DNA of 64,000 nucleotides from an uncultured Lysobacteraceae bacterium (GTDB taxonomy: Bacteria; Pseudomonadota; Gammaproteobacteria; Xanthomonadales; Xanthomonadaceae), in contig CADECF010000012.1 of the NCBI GenBank assembly GCA_902825775.1, positions 1 to 64,000 on the forward strand, in the 5' to 3' direction. Positions 33,912-43,922 of this stretch are shown in pieces. The translations under genes and the position numbers were made by a program. The notes beneath the pieces were generated by a model. That model saw only the letters and a list, made by a program, of their open reading frames with translations, made no database searches and had not been told where the DNA came from. The number at the start of each line of letters is the position of its first letter. The first letter of the stretch is position 1.

Positions 33912-34808
33912 ATGGCCGAAAGCGACTACCGGATACACGACGAACGTTTCAGAAGCCTGATCCGCACCAGCGCCAACCTGGAGCGTCTGCATACGGGATG
34001 CCGCTGGACCGAAGGCCCCGTCTATTTTCCGGCGCTGCGTACCTTGTTGTGGAGCGACATCCCCAACGACCGCATGCTCCGCTACGACGAACCGTCCGGA
34101 CACGTCGGCGTATTCCGCCAGCCCGCAAATTACACCAACGGCAATACCGTCGATCGGCAGGGCCGCCTGGTGAGTTGCGAGCACGGCGGCCGGCGCGTAG
34201 TGCGCACCGAGCACGATGGCACGATGACGGTGCTGGCCGATCGCTACCAGGGCAAGCGTTTCAACAGCCCCAACGACGTGGTGGTGCGGTCGGACGGCTC
34301 GATCTGGTTCACCGACCCGTCCTACGGCATCGATTCGGACTACGAAGGTCATAAATCCGAAAGCGAGATCGGTGCGCGTCATGTCTATCGCATCGATCCC
34401 GCCGGACCGGTCGCCATCGTCGCGGACGATTTCACCCAACCCAACGGGCTGGCGTTTTCGCCGGACGAAAAGCGCCTGTACATCGCGGACACCGGCTTGG
34501 GCGACGGCGTGATGCGCGTATTCGATGTCGGCGACGGCGGCAAGCTCTCCGGCGGCGCAGAATTCGCGCGCTGCAAGAGCGGGCGTTACGACGGCTTCCG
34601 CGTCGATGCCGAGGGCCGCATCTGGAGCAGTGCGGGCGAGGCCATCCATTGCTACCTGTCCGACGGACGGCTGATCGGGGAAATCGCGATGCCCGAGCGC
34701 GTGTCCAACCTCGTATTCGGCGGTTACAAGCGGAACCGTCTGTACATCACCGCCACCTCGTCCCTGTATTCGGTGCTGGTCGCCGCCAACGGCGCAAAAA
34801 CGTTCTGA
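33912..34808 (+). CDS. SMP-30/gluconolactonase family protein
   Basis: A 298-aa beta-propeller lactonase. The family opening LHTGCRWTEGPVYFPALRTL is followed by DRQGRLVSCEHGGRRVVR, FNSPNDVVVRSDGSIWFTDP with a metal ligand Asn, and FTQPNGLAFSPDEKRLYIADT. Such enzymes hydrolyse sugar lactones; the substrate here is open. The start at 33912 has AGGAAAGCGAG upstream; there is no signal peptide. Confidence 0.9.
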   Translation: MAESDYRIHDERFRSLIRTSANLERLHTGCRWTEGPVYFPALRTLLWSDIPNDRMLRYDEPSGHVGVFRQPANYTNGNTVDRQGRLVSCEHGGRRVVRTEHDGTMTVLADRYQGKRFNSPNDVVVRSDGSIWFTDPSYGIDSDYEGHKSESEIGARHVYRIDPAGPVAIVADDFTQPNGLAFSPDEKRLYIADTGLGDGVMRVFDVGDGGKLSGGAEFARCKSGRYDGFRVDAEGRIWSSAGEAIHCYLSDGRLIGEIAMPERVSNLVFGGYKRNRLYITATSSLYSVLVAANGAKTF

Positions 34809-34984
34809 TCGCTGACGCGGCGCAGCAATCCGCTGCGAACGGTTAATCCAGCGAACTGCCGGAGCCGCCGCAGCGACGCTCGCGGAAAATCGCCGCTGAG
34901 AGGCGTTCGTACGCACGCAAGTTGACGCCTTCGTGACGGATGCGCGCGCAGCCTGCGGGCACGCAACGCATCCTGGAGACGAAG

Positions 34985-35434
34985 ATGAACAGCCCCCCGC
35001 GCAACGCGTTCTGCACGCTGTTGATGATCGCCGGCATTTCGCTGCCGTTATACGCGCATGCCAGCGACGAGATGGCCAAGAAGATGGATAGCAACGGCGA
35101 TGGCAAGGTTTCCGCAGCCGAACATGCGGCTGCCGCCAAGGCCATGTTCGAGCGTATGGATGCCGACAAGGATGGCAGCGTCACTGCGACCGAAATGGAC
35201 GCTAGCCATGCGGCGATGAAGAAGGACGGCCGCGCGACCGACAGCGAAATGTCGTCCGCCGACAAGATCAAAACCATCGACACCGATGGCGACGGCAAAC
35301 TTTCCGCCGCCGAGCACGAAGCCGGCGCCAAGTCCATGTTCGGCAAAATGGACAGCGACATGGACGGCAGCGTCAGCGAGGCCGAAATGAAGGCCGGCCA
35401 TCAGTCGATGATGGGCAAGAAGAGCGGCAAATAA
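34985..35434 (+). CDS. Exported EF-hand protein (four calcium loops)
   Basis: A 149-aa protein with a signal peptide (TLLMIAGISLPLYAHA). Four EF-hand-like loops are visible: DSNGDGKVSAAE, DADKDGSVTATE, DTDGDGKLSAAE and DSDMDGSVSEAE, in two pairs. The product is probably periplasmic and calcium-binding. The ATG at 34985 has GGAGACG upstream. Confidence 0.88.
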   Translation: MNSPPRNAFCTLLMIAGISLPLYAHASDEMAKKMDSNGDGKVSAAEHAAAAKAMFERMDADKDGSVTATEMDASHAAMKKDGRATDSEMSSADKIKTIDTDGDGKLSAAEHEAGAKSMFGKMDSDMDGSVSEAEMKAGHQSMMGKKSGK

Positions 35435-35532
35435 AGGTTTCCGGCAGCTGCCGCGATTCAGCGTTCCAGCGCGCCGCTTGATAGCGGCGCGCGGCGGCCG
35501 CATCTTCTGGCTTTCGACTGCGGCAAACCCCC

Positions 35533-36219
35533 ATGAACGCTTCCAGCATGCCTAACGCCAAAGCTCCGTTGCGCATCGATTTCGTTTCGGACGTGTCCTG
35601 TCCCTGGTGCGCGATCGGTCTGCAATCGTTGCAGCAGGCCATCGATCGCGTCGGCGACGAGATTCCCGTCGAAATCCATTTCCAGCCCTTCGAACTCAAC
35701 CCGCAGATGCCGGCGGAAGGGCAGGATGCGGTCGAGCATCTCACCGGCAAATACGGCATTACCGCGGAGCAAGCCGCGCAGAACGGCGAAGCGATCCGCG
35801 CGCGCGGATCGCAGTTGGGTTTCGTGTTCGATATGGGCCGGCGGCGCCGCGTCTACAACACCTTCGATGCGCATCGCTTGCTGCATTGGGCGGAAACGGA
35901 AGGCCAGGAGCGCCAGCTCGCGCTCAAGCAGGCGCTGTTACGCGCTTATTTCAGCGAGGGCCGGGACGTGTCTTCGCATGAGGTGCTGGCCGAAGTGACC
36001 GCGCAGGCCGGCCTGGATGCCGGGCGGGCGCGCCGGATCCTGGCCTCGGACGAGTACGCCGACGCGGTTCGCGACCAGGAGCGCTTCTATGCCACCCAGG
36101 GCATCCGCGCCGTGCCCTCGGTGATCCTGGACGAACGGCTGCTGGTGCAGGGCGGACAGCCGGTCGAGGTCTTCGAGCAGGCCCTGCGGCAGGCCGCCGG
36201 GCGGGCCAGGGCGCCGTAA
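35533..36219 (+). CDS. DsbA-family oxidoreductase, FrnE-like
   Basis: A 228-aa cytoplasmic thioredoxin-fold protein with the active site SDVSCPWCAIG near residues 23-26, FQPFELNPQMP, an inserted helical domain with RRVYNTFDAHRLLHWAE, and the cis-proline loop GIRAVPSVILDERLLVQGGQP. This is the FrnE/2-hydroxychromene isomerase-like branch of the DsbA family. No signal peptide. Confidence 0.92.
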   Translation: MNASSMPNAKAPLRIDFVSDVSCPWCAIGLQSLQQAIDRVGDEIPVEIHFQPFELNPQMPAEGQDAVEHLTGKYGITAEQAAQNGEAIRARGSQLGFVFDMGRRRRVYNTFDAHRLLHWAETEGQERQLALKQALLRAYFSEGRDVSSHEVLAEVTAQAGLDAGRARRILASDEYADAVRDQERFYATQGIRAVPSVILDERLLVQGGQPVEVFEQALRQAAGRARAP

Positions 36220-36308
36220 GTCTATGACTTCAGAGGGGTGACTTCCGGCCCATGGCAGGGTCGTTCTGGTGTTGTAGTCTACCAACACACCAAACCAGGA
36301 GCCCCAAA

Positions 36309-36503
36309 GTGAACGCCCTTCGCAACTCCCGCAATCTGCCGTCGACCCCCGTCCGCACGGTTGCGGGCAAGACCCCCGCCCCGGTCCGCCATGTCCATCG
36401 CGAGCGCGATTTCGGCATCGGTTACGGCAACAGCAGCGGGTACGGCAGCGCCGAGCGCCGCTACACCGCCGGCAACGCCCCCAGCTACTTCCGTTGCCGC
36501 TGA
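36309..36503 (+). CDS. Small basic protein with GTG start
   Basis: A 64-aa protein. GTG at 36309 is taken because AGGAG stands eight bases upstream. Sequence features: VNALRNSRNLPSTPVRTVAG, a basic middle, and a Gly/Ser/Tyr-rich end DFGIGYGNSSGYGSAERRYT. No signal or membrane segment. Family unknown. Confidence 0.55.
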   Translation: MNALRNSRNLPSTPVRTVAGKTPAPVRHVHRERDFGIGYGNSSGYGSAERRYTAGNAPSYFRCR

Positions 36504-36624
36504 ACGCGGGGGTCCGGAACGCGCGTTGATGCGCGCTCCACAAAAGTGACGGCCGGCTAAGCGCAACGCGAACTACCGGCGATGTATCGCATTGCGATCA
36601 CGCAACGGCTGCCACGGTGGCGCC

Positions 36625-37964
36625 ATGGCATCGTTGCATCCATGGCGCCTGACGTTATCGATCGCGATCGGCGCGATCGTTTTTGCGCTGTGCGCTTGCG
36701 CCAGGTATGCGCAGATGAGCGTGCACGAAGGCACCGGCCCGAATCCGGTATTGCCGGCGCCGCAGAAACAGTTGATCCCCACGCTCGATATCGCGCCCGC
36801 CGTCGGCTGGAAAGACGGCGCCAAACCGACCGCCGCGCCGGGCTTCGTCGTGAACGCCTTCGCCACCGGCTTCGATCATCCGCGCTGGCTATACGTACTG
36901 CCCAACGGCGACGTACTGGTCGCCGAAACCAATGCGCCGCCGCGTCCGGAAGACGGCAAAGGCCTGAAGGCCGCAGTGAAAGGCGTGGCGATGAAACGCG
37001 CCGGCGCCGCCACGCCCAGCGCCAACCGCATCACGCTGCTGCGCGATGCCGACGGCGACGGCGTCGCCGAAACGCGCACCGTATTCCTGCAGAACCTGAT
37101 GTCGCCGTTCGGCATGGCGCTGATCGGCGACACCTTCTACGTCGCCAATGCCGATGCGGTGGTGCGTTTTCCATATAAGGAAGGCGAAACATCGATATCT
37201 ACCGCGCCGACCAAGGTCGCAGACTTACCCGGTGGTCCGATCAACCATCATTGGACCAAGAACCTGATCGCCAGCCGCGACGGAAACAAGCTCTACGCGA
37301 GCATCGGCTCCAACAGCACAACGTCGCCGAGAACGGCATGGAGAACGAGGTCGACCGCGCCGCGATCCTCGAAGTCGATCCGCGCACCGGCGCCACGCGC
37401 CTGTTCGCCTCGGGTTTGCGCAATCCGGTCGGCATGGCCTGGCAGCCGCAGAGCGGCGCGTTGTGGACGTCGGTCAACGAACGCGACGAACTGGGCAACG
37501 ATCTGGTGCCCGACTACATGACCTCGGTGCGCGACGGCGGTTTCTATGGCTGGCCGTACAGTTATTACGGCCCGCATGTGGACGAGCGCGTGCAGCCGCC
37601 GCGTCCGGATCTGGTGGCCAAGGCGATCAAACCCGACTACGCGCTCGGTTCGCACACCGCATCGCTGGGTTTGACGTTCTACACCGGCAAGCTGTTTCCG
37701 GCGCGCTACGCCAACGGCGTGTTCGTCGGCCAGCACGGGTCGTGGAATCGCAAACCGCCCAGCGGTTACAAGGTGGTGTTCGTGCCGTTCGCCGACGGCA
37801 AGCCGAGCGGCGGCGTCGAGGATGTGCTCACCGGGTTCCTGGATGCGAAAGGCCAGGCGCAGGGACGACCGGTTGGCGTAGCGGTCGACAAGCGCGGCGC
37901 GTTGCTGGTCGCGGACGATGTCGGCAATGTGGTGTGGCGGGTGACACCGGTTTCGGGGCGCTGA
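36625..37964 (+). pseudogene. PQQ-type sorbosone dehydrogenase, frameshifted
   Basis: The first part (36625 to about 37315) carries an export signal or lipoprotein-like segment (IVFALCAC) and propeller blocks DHPRWLYVLPNGDVLVAETN, ITLLRDADGDGVAETR and LYASIGSNS. The second part, in another frame, runs from [16 protein letters not shown] to 37964 with [38 protein letters not shown] and [20 protein letters not shown]. Between them AGCACAACGTC has two bases too many (AGCAACGTC would restore the frame). Both parts look intact, so the lesion is recent or an error. The intact protein would be an exported sugar dehydrogenase of about 445 aa. Confidence 0.85.
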
Positions 37965-38067
37965 CGCGAAGCTCGAAACTCAGACTCGGTAATAAGGACC
38001 GCGGTGTATTCCTACTCAGGCAGGAGTCTTTGTCCGACGCTACTGGTTCCTTCTCTTAGACATCCTG

Positions 38068-38106
38068 AACTCGCCGGCGACTTGAGCCGTTGTCGGCGAG
38101 TTTTGC
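38068..38106 (+). terminator. Terminator-like hairpin
   Basis: AACTCGCCG at 38068-38076 pairs with CGGCGAGTT at 38094-38102, followed by TTGCAATTT. It lies about 100 bases after the dehydrogenase and before the RHS gene. The rest of this 270-base gap holds nothing I can identify. Confidence 0.6.
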
Positions 38107-38238
38107 AATTTGCGAGTCGCATCACCGTTTCCGATGGCCGCGCTTGGATGGGCCATCCGTCTTCTTCGCCACTTGTTGAATAACCATTGAAGGGGTTGCG
38201 CTGCCCGACCCGGCCGCCTCACCGGATCAGGGCCCTGT

Positions 38239-41200
38239 ATGCGCATCAACCGTTTTGCCGTTCGGGCGCAAGCCTTTGCAGTCGCTTCGCTTTTTTCATT
38301 GGCCTGTACCGTCGCGCTCGCTCAAACCACGATCCCGCAGGAATACGACAAGACCATCCAATCCGCGCAAGCCGTCGGTGCATTGGGCACGGATCTGTTC
38401 GGCGAGCAGACCAACTTCTATACCGGCGCTACGAGTTTCTCGGCGACCGATGTCAACCTGCCTGGCAACAACTCCCTGCCGGTCCAGATCGGCCGACGCC
38501 TGGTCGTGCAAAGCCGCGAAGACGGTGATTTGTCGTATATGACCACCAGTCCCTTCGGCGATTGGGAGCTGGACATCCCGCATCTGCACGGCACTTTCGC
38601 GGCCAATACGGGCTGGCAGGTGACCAATTTCAGCCCGATGGACGGCTGGGGCGATCCGAACCAGCGCTGCTCGGCCAAAGGCCTGCGCGATGCCGTGACG
38701 ACTCAAGGTACGTTCGGCGGCCTATGGCAAGGCAGCCAGTACTGGCATGGCTATCACCTGTATGCCCCGGGCATGGGCGATCAGGAAATGCTTAAGGTCA
38801 ACACGGCCAACAACCCTCATTTTCCCAGCGACGGCAAAGACTATCGCTGGGTCACCAATAACCAGTGGTACTTCTCCTGTTTATCCGCTACCGCGAACGG
38901 CGTGCCCGGTGAAGGCTTTCTGGCGATCGCCCCGGACGGCACGCGCACTACCTTCAACTGGATCGTGCAGACCGGCACCTCGCCCATCGTCAAGCAACTG
39001 GGCAAAGCCGATCCGATCGGCGGCACGCTATCGTCGGGTGCCGGCGGGCTAAGGCCGGGCATGCGGCCACGTTTTCCGGTCGGCGACAACACCAGCCTGA
39101 GTCGCGTGGAAGTCTGGATCTTGCCGACCAAGGTCGAAGACCGCTTCGGCAATACGGTCACGTACACGTACGATCCGGCAAAACCCTGGCGACTGACCAA
39201 GATCGCAGCCAGCGATGGTCGCCAACTCACGATGGCGTACAACGGCAACGGGCACATCGCCTCCGTGTCCGACGGCACACGCACTTGGACCTATACGTAT
39301 AACGGGCACGCGCTCACGGCGGTGACCTTGCCAGACGCGTCGAAGTGGACGATCGCGTTCTCTGGTTTGCTAGCAGCCCATACCGAGCCGCGCCAAGACC
39401 AAACGGTGGCGTTGTGTTCGCTGCGCAGCTCATACACCACGCAGTCCACCGCCACTGGCACGATCACTCATCCCTCCGGCGCGGTGGGCGAGTTCAAATT
39501 CAAATCGCAGCTGCATGGGCGCTCTTACGTACCCAAGGTCTGCGTCAAGCCGGACCCGTTCGGCGAGGCCGATTACGCCAAGTTCCCTTACCTGTACGAC
39601 GTGGTCGGCCTGATTCAGAAGAAGATCACCGGCCCGGGCCTGCCTGCTTACCAGTGGAACTACAGCTACGGCGCACCGAACAATAGTTGGGCCGAGAACT
39701 GTCCCAATAACAGCTGCGCGGCCACCAAAACAGTGGAAGTGGCCGGCCCTGGCGAGTTCGTGCGCTACACCTTCGGCAATAAATACCTGGAAACCGACGG
39801 CAAGCTGCTCAAAGTGGAGCGCGGCGCCAGCGCAAACGCGATCTTGCGAACCGACACCACCAGCTACTTGCTGAACCCCGCCGGACAGCCCTATCCGGCA
39901 GTAGTCGGCGCCAGCCCCTATGAACGTGGTGACCGAACGGCGGAGAAATTGACGCCAGTCCTGCAGCGCCAAATCATCCAGCAAGGGACGACCTTCACTT
40001 GGCTGGCTCAAGGTTTCGATCCGTACGCCAACCCGACCAAGGCGACTCGTTCCAGCACGCTGGGTTATTCGCGTACCGATGTCACCGCCTATCACCACAA
40101 CACAAGCCTATGGGTCATCGGTCAAGCGGCCTCATCTACCAACAGTAATACGGGTCTGGTCGAATCCAAGACCGACTACGACGCGCTGGCCCGCCCGTGG
40201 AAGACGTACGCCTTCGGCAAGCTGCAGCAGACTTTGGCCTACAACGCCGACGGCACGCTGCTCAACGTCAAGGATGGCAAGAACAACACGACCACCTTCG
40301 CCACCTGGAAGCGCGGCCTCCCGCAGAAGATCACCTTCGCCGATGCCAAATCCAAATCCGCTGTAGTCAACAATATCGGCGGCCTGGATTCGGTCACCGA
40401 CGAGAACGGTTACACGACGAATTACGCCTACGATCCTATCGGCCGGCTCAAGACCATCGACTACCCCGATGCCGATACCGTCAACTGGACCAGCACTTCG
40501 CTTAGCTTCGCCAAGTCCAATACCGCGGCTTACGGTTTACCGGCCGGACACTGGCGTCAAACCATCCAAACCGGCAATGGTTATCAGGTCACCTACTTTG
40601 ATGCGATGTGGCGCCCGGTCGTCGGCACCGCGTACGACAACGTCAATGTGGCCGGCACGCTCACCCAGCGGGTGACCCGCTTCGACGCACAAGGCCGGCC
40701 CACGTTCGCCTCCTATCCGCAGCGCAACCAGAATGCAGCGGTCTACAACACCTGGGCCAATCCGGTCGTCAATCCCAATGCGCAAGGCACCACGACCACG
40801 TATGACGCTTTGGGCCGCACGACGAAGGTCCAGCAAGCTAGCGAAGTCGGCGTACTGAGCACGACCACCGAATATCTGACCGGGTTCCAAACGCGGGTCA
40901 CCAACCCACGCGGCTTCAAGACCACGACAAGTTTTGTGGCCTATGACCAACCCAGCACCGATCAGCCGCGCACCATCGCGCACCCCGAGGGCGCGATCAC
41001 TGAAATCTCGCGCGACGTATTCGGCAAGCCCAAAACCCTCACCCGGCGCAATGCCAACGCCACGGTTTCGTTAACCCGCAGCTACGCTTACTTCGCTAGC
41101 CAGGAACTGTGCCGCACGGTCGAGCCAGAGTCCGGTGCGACCGATTATGGCTACGACACGGCTGGGAATCTCGCCTGGTCGGCCGCGGGCTTGCCCATGA

Positions 41201-43116
41201 ATATCGGCTGCGATCTGGAAGGCGACCACTCTGCGATCGCGCCACGCCGCGTAGACCGCACCTACGATGCCCGCAATCGGCTCAAGACGCTCGTCTTCCC
41301 AGACGGCTTGGGCAACCAGAGCTTGACTTACAAGCCCGACGGCCGCTTGGCCACGCTCAGCGCCAACAATGGCGGAGGGAATCTCGTCACCACCACGTAT
41401 GAGTACAACAAGCGCCGCCTGCCGGTCAGCGAGCGGCTGACCTGGGGCGCAGTGGATTGGACGCTGGGCTACGGCTACAACACCAATGGCCACCTGGCGT
41501 CGCAGAGTCAGCCGGTCGCGCCGGTCATCACCTACCTGCCCAATGCGCTGGGTCAGCCGACCCAGGCCGGTAGCTACGCCACCGGCGTCAAGTACTACGC
41601 CAATGGCGCGATTCAACAATTCACCTATGGCAATGGGATCGTCCACACGCTGACCCAGAACGTGCGCGGTCTGCCCGACACCAGTTGCGACTTCAGCGGC
41701 ACCTGCAACGCCAGTGCCGTGCTCAACGATGGTTACGACTACGACCAGAACGGCAACGTGGCCGCGATCAGCGACGGCCGAACCCTGCACCGCGGCAACC
41801 GCACGATGACTTACGACGGCCTGGACCGGCTCAAGACCACGGTCTCGCCGATGTTCGGCAACGCGGCTTACGCCTACGACGTGCTGGACAACATGACCCG
41901 CGCCACCATCGGCGGCCCGGCCACCCGGGACCACTATTACTGCTACGACGCCCGCAACCAGCTGACCAACGTCAAGACCGGCGGCTGCAACGGCACCAGC
42001 GTGATGGGGCTGGGTTACGACGTGCAGGGCAACCTGACCCACAAGAACGGCACCGCGCTGACCTTCGACTACGGCAACCGGCTGCGCAGCGTCAGCGTGG
42101 CCGGCTCGGCCTATGTCTACGACGGCCACGGCCGGCGCGTCCGGGACACCGTGAACGGGCTCAACAAGTACAGCTTCTACAGCCAGACCGGGCAGTTGGC
42201 CTTCGCCAGCGACCTGCGCACGGGCAAGTACAGCAACTACGTCTACCTCAACGGCAGTCTGGTCGCGATAAGAGAGCAGCCGCATAACCGTGGCGCGGTA
42301 GCTACCAAATATCTTCACACCGACAGCTTGAGTACGCCGGTGGCGGTCACCGATCAAAGCAAAGTCATCATCGAGAAGAGCGAGTACGAGCCGTACGGGC
42401 ATGTGATCAACCGGCTACTCAAGGATGGACCGGATTACACAGGTCATGTCGCCGATGTAGCGACAGGGATGATCTATGCACAACAACGTTATCTACTCGG
42501 CGGCATCTTGCCGCCGGTCTGGGCAAGCGTGGATCCAGTGAGTCCGAATCCGAATACGGGTGCCAGTTTTGGACGATATCTTTACGGTATTTGGAATCCC
42601 TACCGTTTTCGCGATCCTGATGGACGCCATGTTTGTGCTGCAGACAGTACTAAGGCGCAATGCGATACCTTCAAAGAAGGACTTGCAAAAGCTGACCAGG
42701 CGTCAAGAAGCGATCGTTTGACTAAAACCCAGCAAAATAATCTAAAGGATTCTGTTGCCTTCTTTGGAAAAGAAGGTGACGACAAAGTAGTCATTTCGTT
42801 TGGAGATTTAAATGGCGACTTCGCTAGAATTAATACAGACAGGGAAGGTAGGGGGAGCGTTACCTTCGACCTGAAAGCTATTGCAGAAAAACACCCAGAG
42901 AGTTCTGGCCTAGTAAATGGATTGGCCATGAGAAGTCTTCATGAGGGTGACCATGGCGTTCGCATTATTCGAGAAGGATATCCCGCGAGTAGAGACGAAC
43001 GAATCGACAGAGAACGAAGCGGCTATCGTGCCGAGGCGTACTATCAGAAAGCATCGGATTTCCTTCTAAATGGAGGAAATATGTGGGCTCCGTGGAATTC
43101 TGGGGGATGGTTTTGA
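38239..43116 (+). CDS. RHS/YD-repeat protein with HExxH C-terminal tip
   Basis: A 1625-aa exported protein with a signal peptide (AVASLFSLACTVALA). YD/RHS repeats fill most of the length, for example GNTVTYTYDPAKPWRLTKI and YGYDTAGNLAWSAAG. The core ends with LHTDSLSTPVAVTDQ, SEYEPYGHVI, YAQQRYL and RFRDPDGRH, the usual RHS boundary. The last 150 residues (from CAADSTKAQCDTF) are AT-richer and contain MRSLHEGDHGVR, a zinc-type HExxH at H1568-H1572, with a later Glu in YRAEAYYQ. Such tips are variable toxins; metallopeptidase activity is inferred. No N-terminal PAAR or VgrG part is seen. Confidence 0.92.
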   Translation: MRINRFAVRAQAFAVASLFSLACTVALAQTTIPQEYDKTIQSAQAVGALGTDLFGEQTNFYTGATSFSATDVNLPGNNSLPVQIGRRLVVQSREDGDLSYMTTSPFGDWELDIPHLHGTFAANTGWQVTNFSPMDGWGDPNQRCSAKGLRDAVTTQGTFGGLWQGSQYWHGYHLYAPGMGDQEMLKVNTANNPHFPSDGKDYRWVTNNQWYFSCLSATANGVPGEGFLAIAPDGTRTTFNWIVQTGTSPIVKQLGKADPIGGTLSSGAGGLRPGMRPRFPVGDNTSLSRVEVWILPTKVEDRFGNTVTYTYDPAKPWRLTKIAASDGRQLTMAYNGNGHIASVSDGTRTWTYTYNGHALTAVTLPDASKWTIAFSGLLAAHTEPRQDQTVALCSLRSSYTTQSTATGTITHPSGAVGEFKFKSQLHGRSYVPKVCVKPDPFGEADYAKFPYLYDVVGLIQKKITGPGLPAYQWNYSYGAPNNSWAENCPNNSCAATKTVEVAGPGEFVRYTFGNKYLETDGKLLKVERGASANAILRTDTTSYLLNPAGQPYPAVVGASPYERGDRTAEKLTPVLQRQIIQQGTTFTWLAQGFDPYANPTKATRSSTLGYSRTDVTAYHHNTSLWVIGQAASSTNSNTGLVESKTDYDALARPWKTYAFGKLQQTLAYNADGTLLNVKDGKNNTTTFATWKRGLPQKITFADAKSKSAVVNNIGGLDSVTDENGYTTNYAYDPIGRLKTIDYPDADTVNWTSTSLSFAKSNTAAYGLPAGHWRQTIQTGNGYQVTYFDAMWRPVVGTAYDNVNVAGTLTQRVTRFDAQGRPTFASYPQRNQNAAVYNTWANPVVNPNAQGTTTTYDALGRTTKVQQASEVGVLSTTTEYLTGFQTRVTNPRGFKTTTSFVAYDQPSTDQPRTIAHPEGAITEISRDVFGKPKTLTRRNANATVSLTRSYAYFASQELCRTVEPESGATDYGYDTAGNLAWSAAGLPMNIGCDLEGDHSAIAPRRVDRTYDARNRLKTLVFPDGLGNQSLTYKPDGRLATLSANNGGGNLVTTTYEYNKRRLPVSERLTWGAVDWTLGYGYNTNGHLASQSQPVAPVITYLPNALGQPTQAGSYATGVKYYANGAIQQFTYGNGIVHTLTQNVRGLPDTSCDFSGTCNASAVLNDGYDYDQNGNVAAISDGRTLHRGNRTMTYDGLDRLKTTVSPMFGNAAYAYDVLDNMTRATIGGPATRDHYYCYDARNQLTNVKTGGCNGTSVMGLGYDVQGNLTHKNGTALTFDYGNRLRSVSVAGSAYVYDGHGRRVRDTVNGLNKYSFYSQTGQLAFASDLRTGKYSNYVYLNGSLVAIREQPHNRGAVATKYLHTDSLSTPVAVTDQSKVIIEKSEYEPYGHVINRLLKDGPDYTGHVADVATGMIYAQQRYLLGGILPPVWASVDPVSPNPNTGASFGRYLYGIWNPYRFRDPDGRHVCAADSTKAQCDTFKEGLAKADQASRSDRLTKTQQNNLKDSVAFFGKEGDDKVVISFGDLNGDFARINTDREGRGSVTFDLKAIAEKHPESSGLVNGLAMRSLHEGDHGVRIIREGYPASRDERIDRERSGYRAEAYYQKASDFLLNGGNMWAPWNSGGWF

Positions 43117-43191
43117 CTACGACATGATAAATAGTCGAGCTAATCGCTCAGTTGATTCCTCCTGCTATGGCTATACCGGAGGAAATTGCTA

Positions 43192-43710
43192 GTGCTTATT
43201 CGATCGTCTCAAACGATGAAAATTTTTTCCTTTGCATTGATTCTCTTGTGCGGCGCATGCGCTGCAACTCGCGAACTCAGTAATTCTAAGTCAATGGCTC
43301 CACCTGCGGACAGAAGGGGATATTTTGCAGAGCCAGAGGATTTTTTTGGCGTCTACTTTAAGCCGAATCAGCCTTCTCCTGACGGGATGCTAATACCAGC
43401 GTTGTCTGAAACACTCGGTGATGCGGAACGTGCCCTTGAGCATGACTTAACCGTGATCTCCGCCTTCCCCAAAGACGCAAGGTTTAGAGTGGTTGGTTTT
43501 ACTGACGCGAAAGAATGCATTGGAAGAGAATGCGTGGAGTTGTCACTACGCCGAGCTCAGTTAATTCATGATTGGCTAATCAGTCACGGCGTGTCTAGCG
43601 CGCGCTTGGGCTCACCATATGGTTATGGGAGCGCTCGGCCGATAGGTGATAACACTACCGAATCTGGCCGCGCTAGGAATCGCCGTGCGTATATCAGTGA
43701 CGAAAAATAA
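43192..43710 (+). CDS. OmpA-C-like lipoprotein
   Basis: A 172-aa protein. GTG at 43192 is preferred, with GGAGG eight bases upstream; ATG 43216 is an alternative. The signal SFALILLCGAC has a lipobox. The C-terminal domain is OmpA-like: FRVVGFTDAKECIGRECVELSLRRAQLIHDWL and a GYGSARPIGDNTTESGRARNRR end that fits peptidoglycan binding. It is AT-rich and lies 75 bases after the RHS gene, so it belongs to the same acquired block. Whether it protects against the RHS tip is unknown. Confidence 0.75.
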   Translation: MLIRSSQTMKIFSFALILLCGACAATRELSNSKSMAPPADRRGYFAEPEDFFGVYFKPNQPSPDGMLIPALSETLGDAERALEHDLTVISAFPKDARFRVVGFTDAKECIGRECVELSLRRAQLIHDWLISHGVSSARLGSPYGYGSARPIGDNTTESGRARNRRAYISDEK

Positions 43711-43782
43711 CCGTAGGCCGAGTCGGTTTATGAAGGCAGCCTTCCAGCTGGTTAACCCACGGGATAACGGGGTCAGAGAGAC

Positions 43783-43861
43783 TGGGGTGAAACCCCAACA
43801 TTGTTTGCTTTCAGACGTCGCTGCAGTGAGATGGCGATGTTGGGGTTTCACCCCAACCTAC
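43783..43861. repeat. Palindromic element TTGGGGTGAAACCCCAACAT-type, copy 1
   Basis: TGGGGTGAAACCCCAACA at 43783-43800 and the inverted TGTTGGGGTTTCACCCCAAC ending near 43858, with about 40 bases between containing GTGAGATGGC. A second copy at 44692-44773 shares the arms and the GTGAGATGGC core. The two copies flank the gene at 43923-44672. Confidence 0.9.
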
Positions 43862-43922
43862 CGTGCTATGGCCGGATGCGACTAAAACGAAAGTGGGGCA
43901 CAGATTCCAGGAGGCTAAATTT

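Noticed and set aside
41071-42402. 443-aa minus-strand frame inside the RHS gene
   Set aside because: A Val/Ala/Arg-rich shadow of YD repeats; no start signal or domain.
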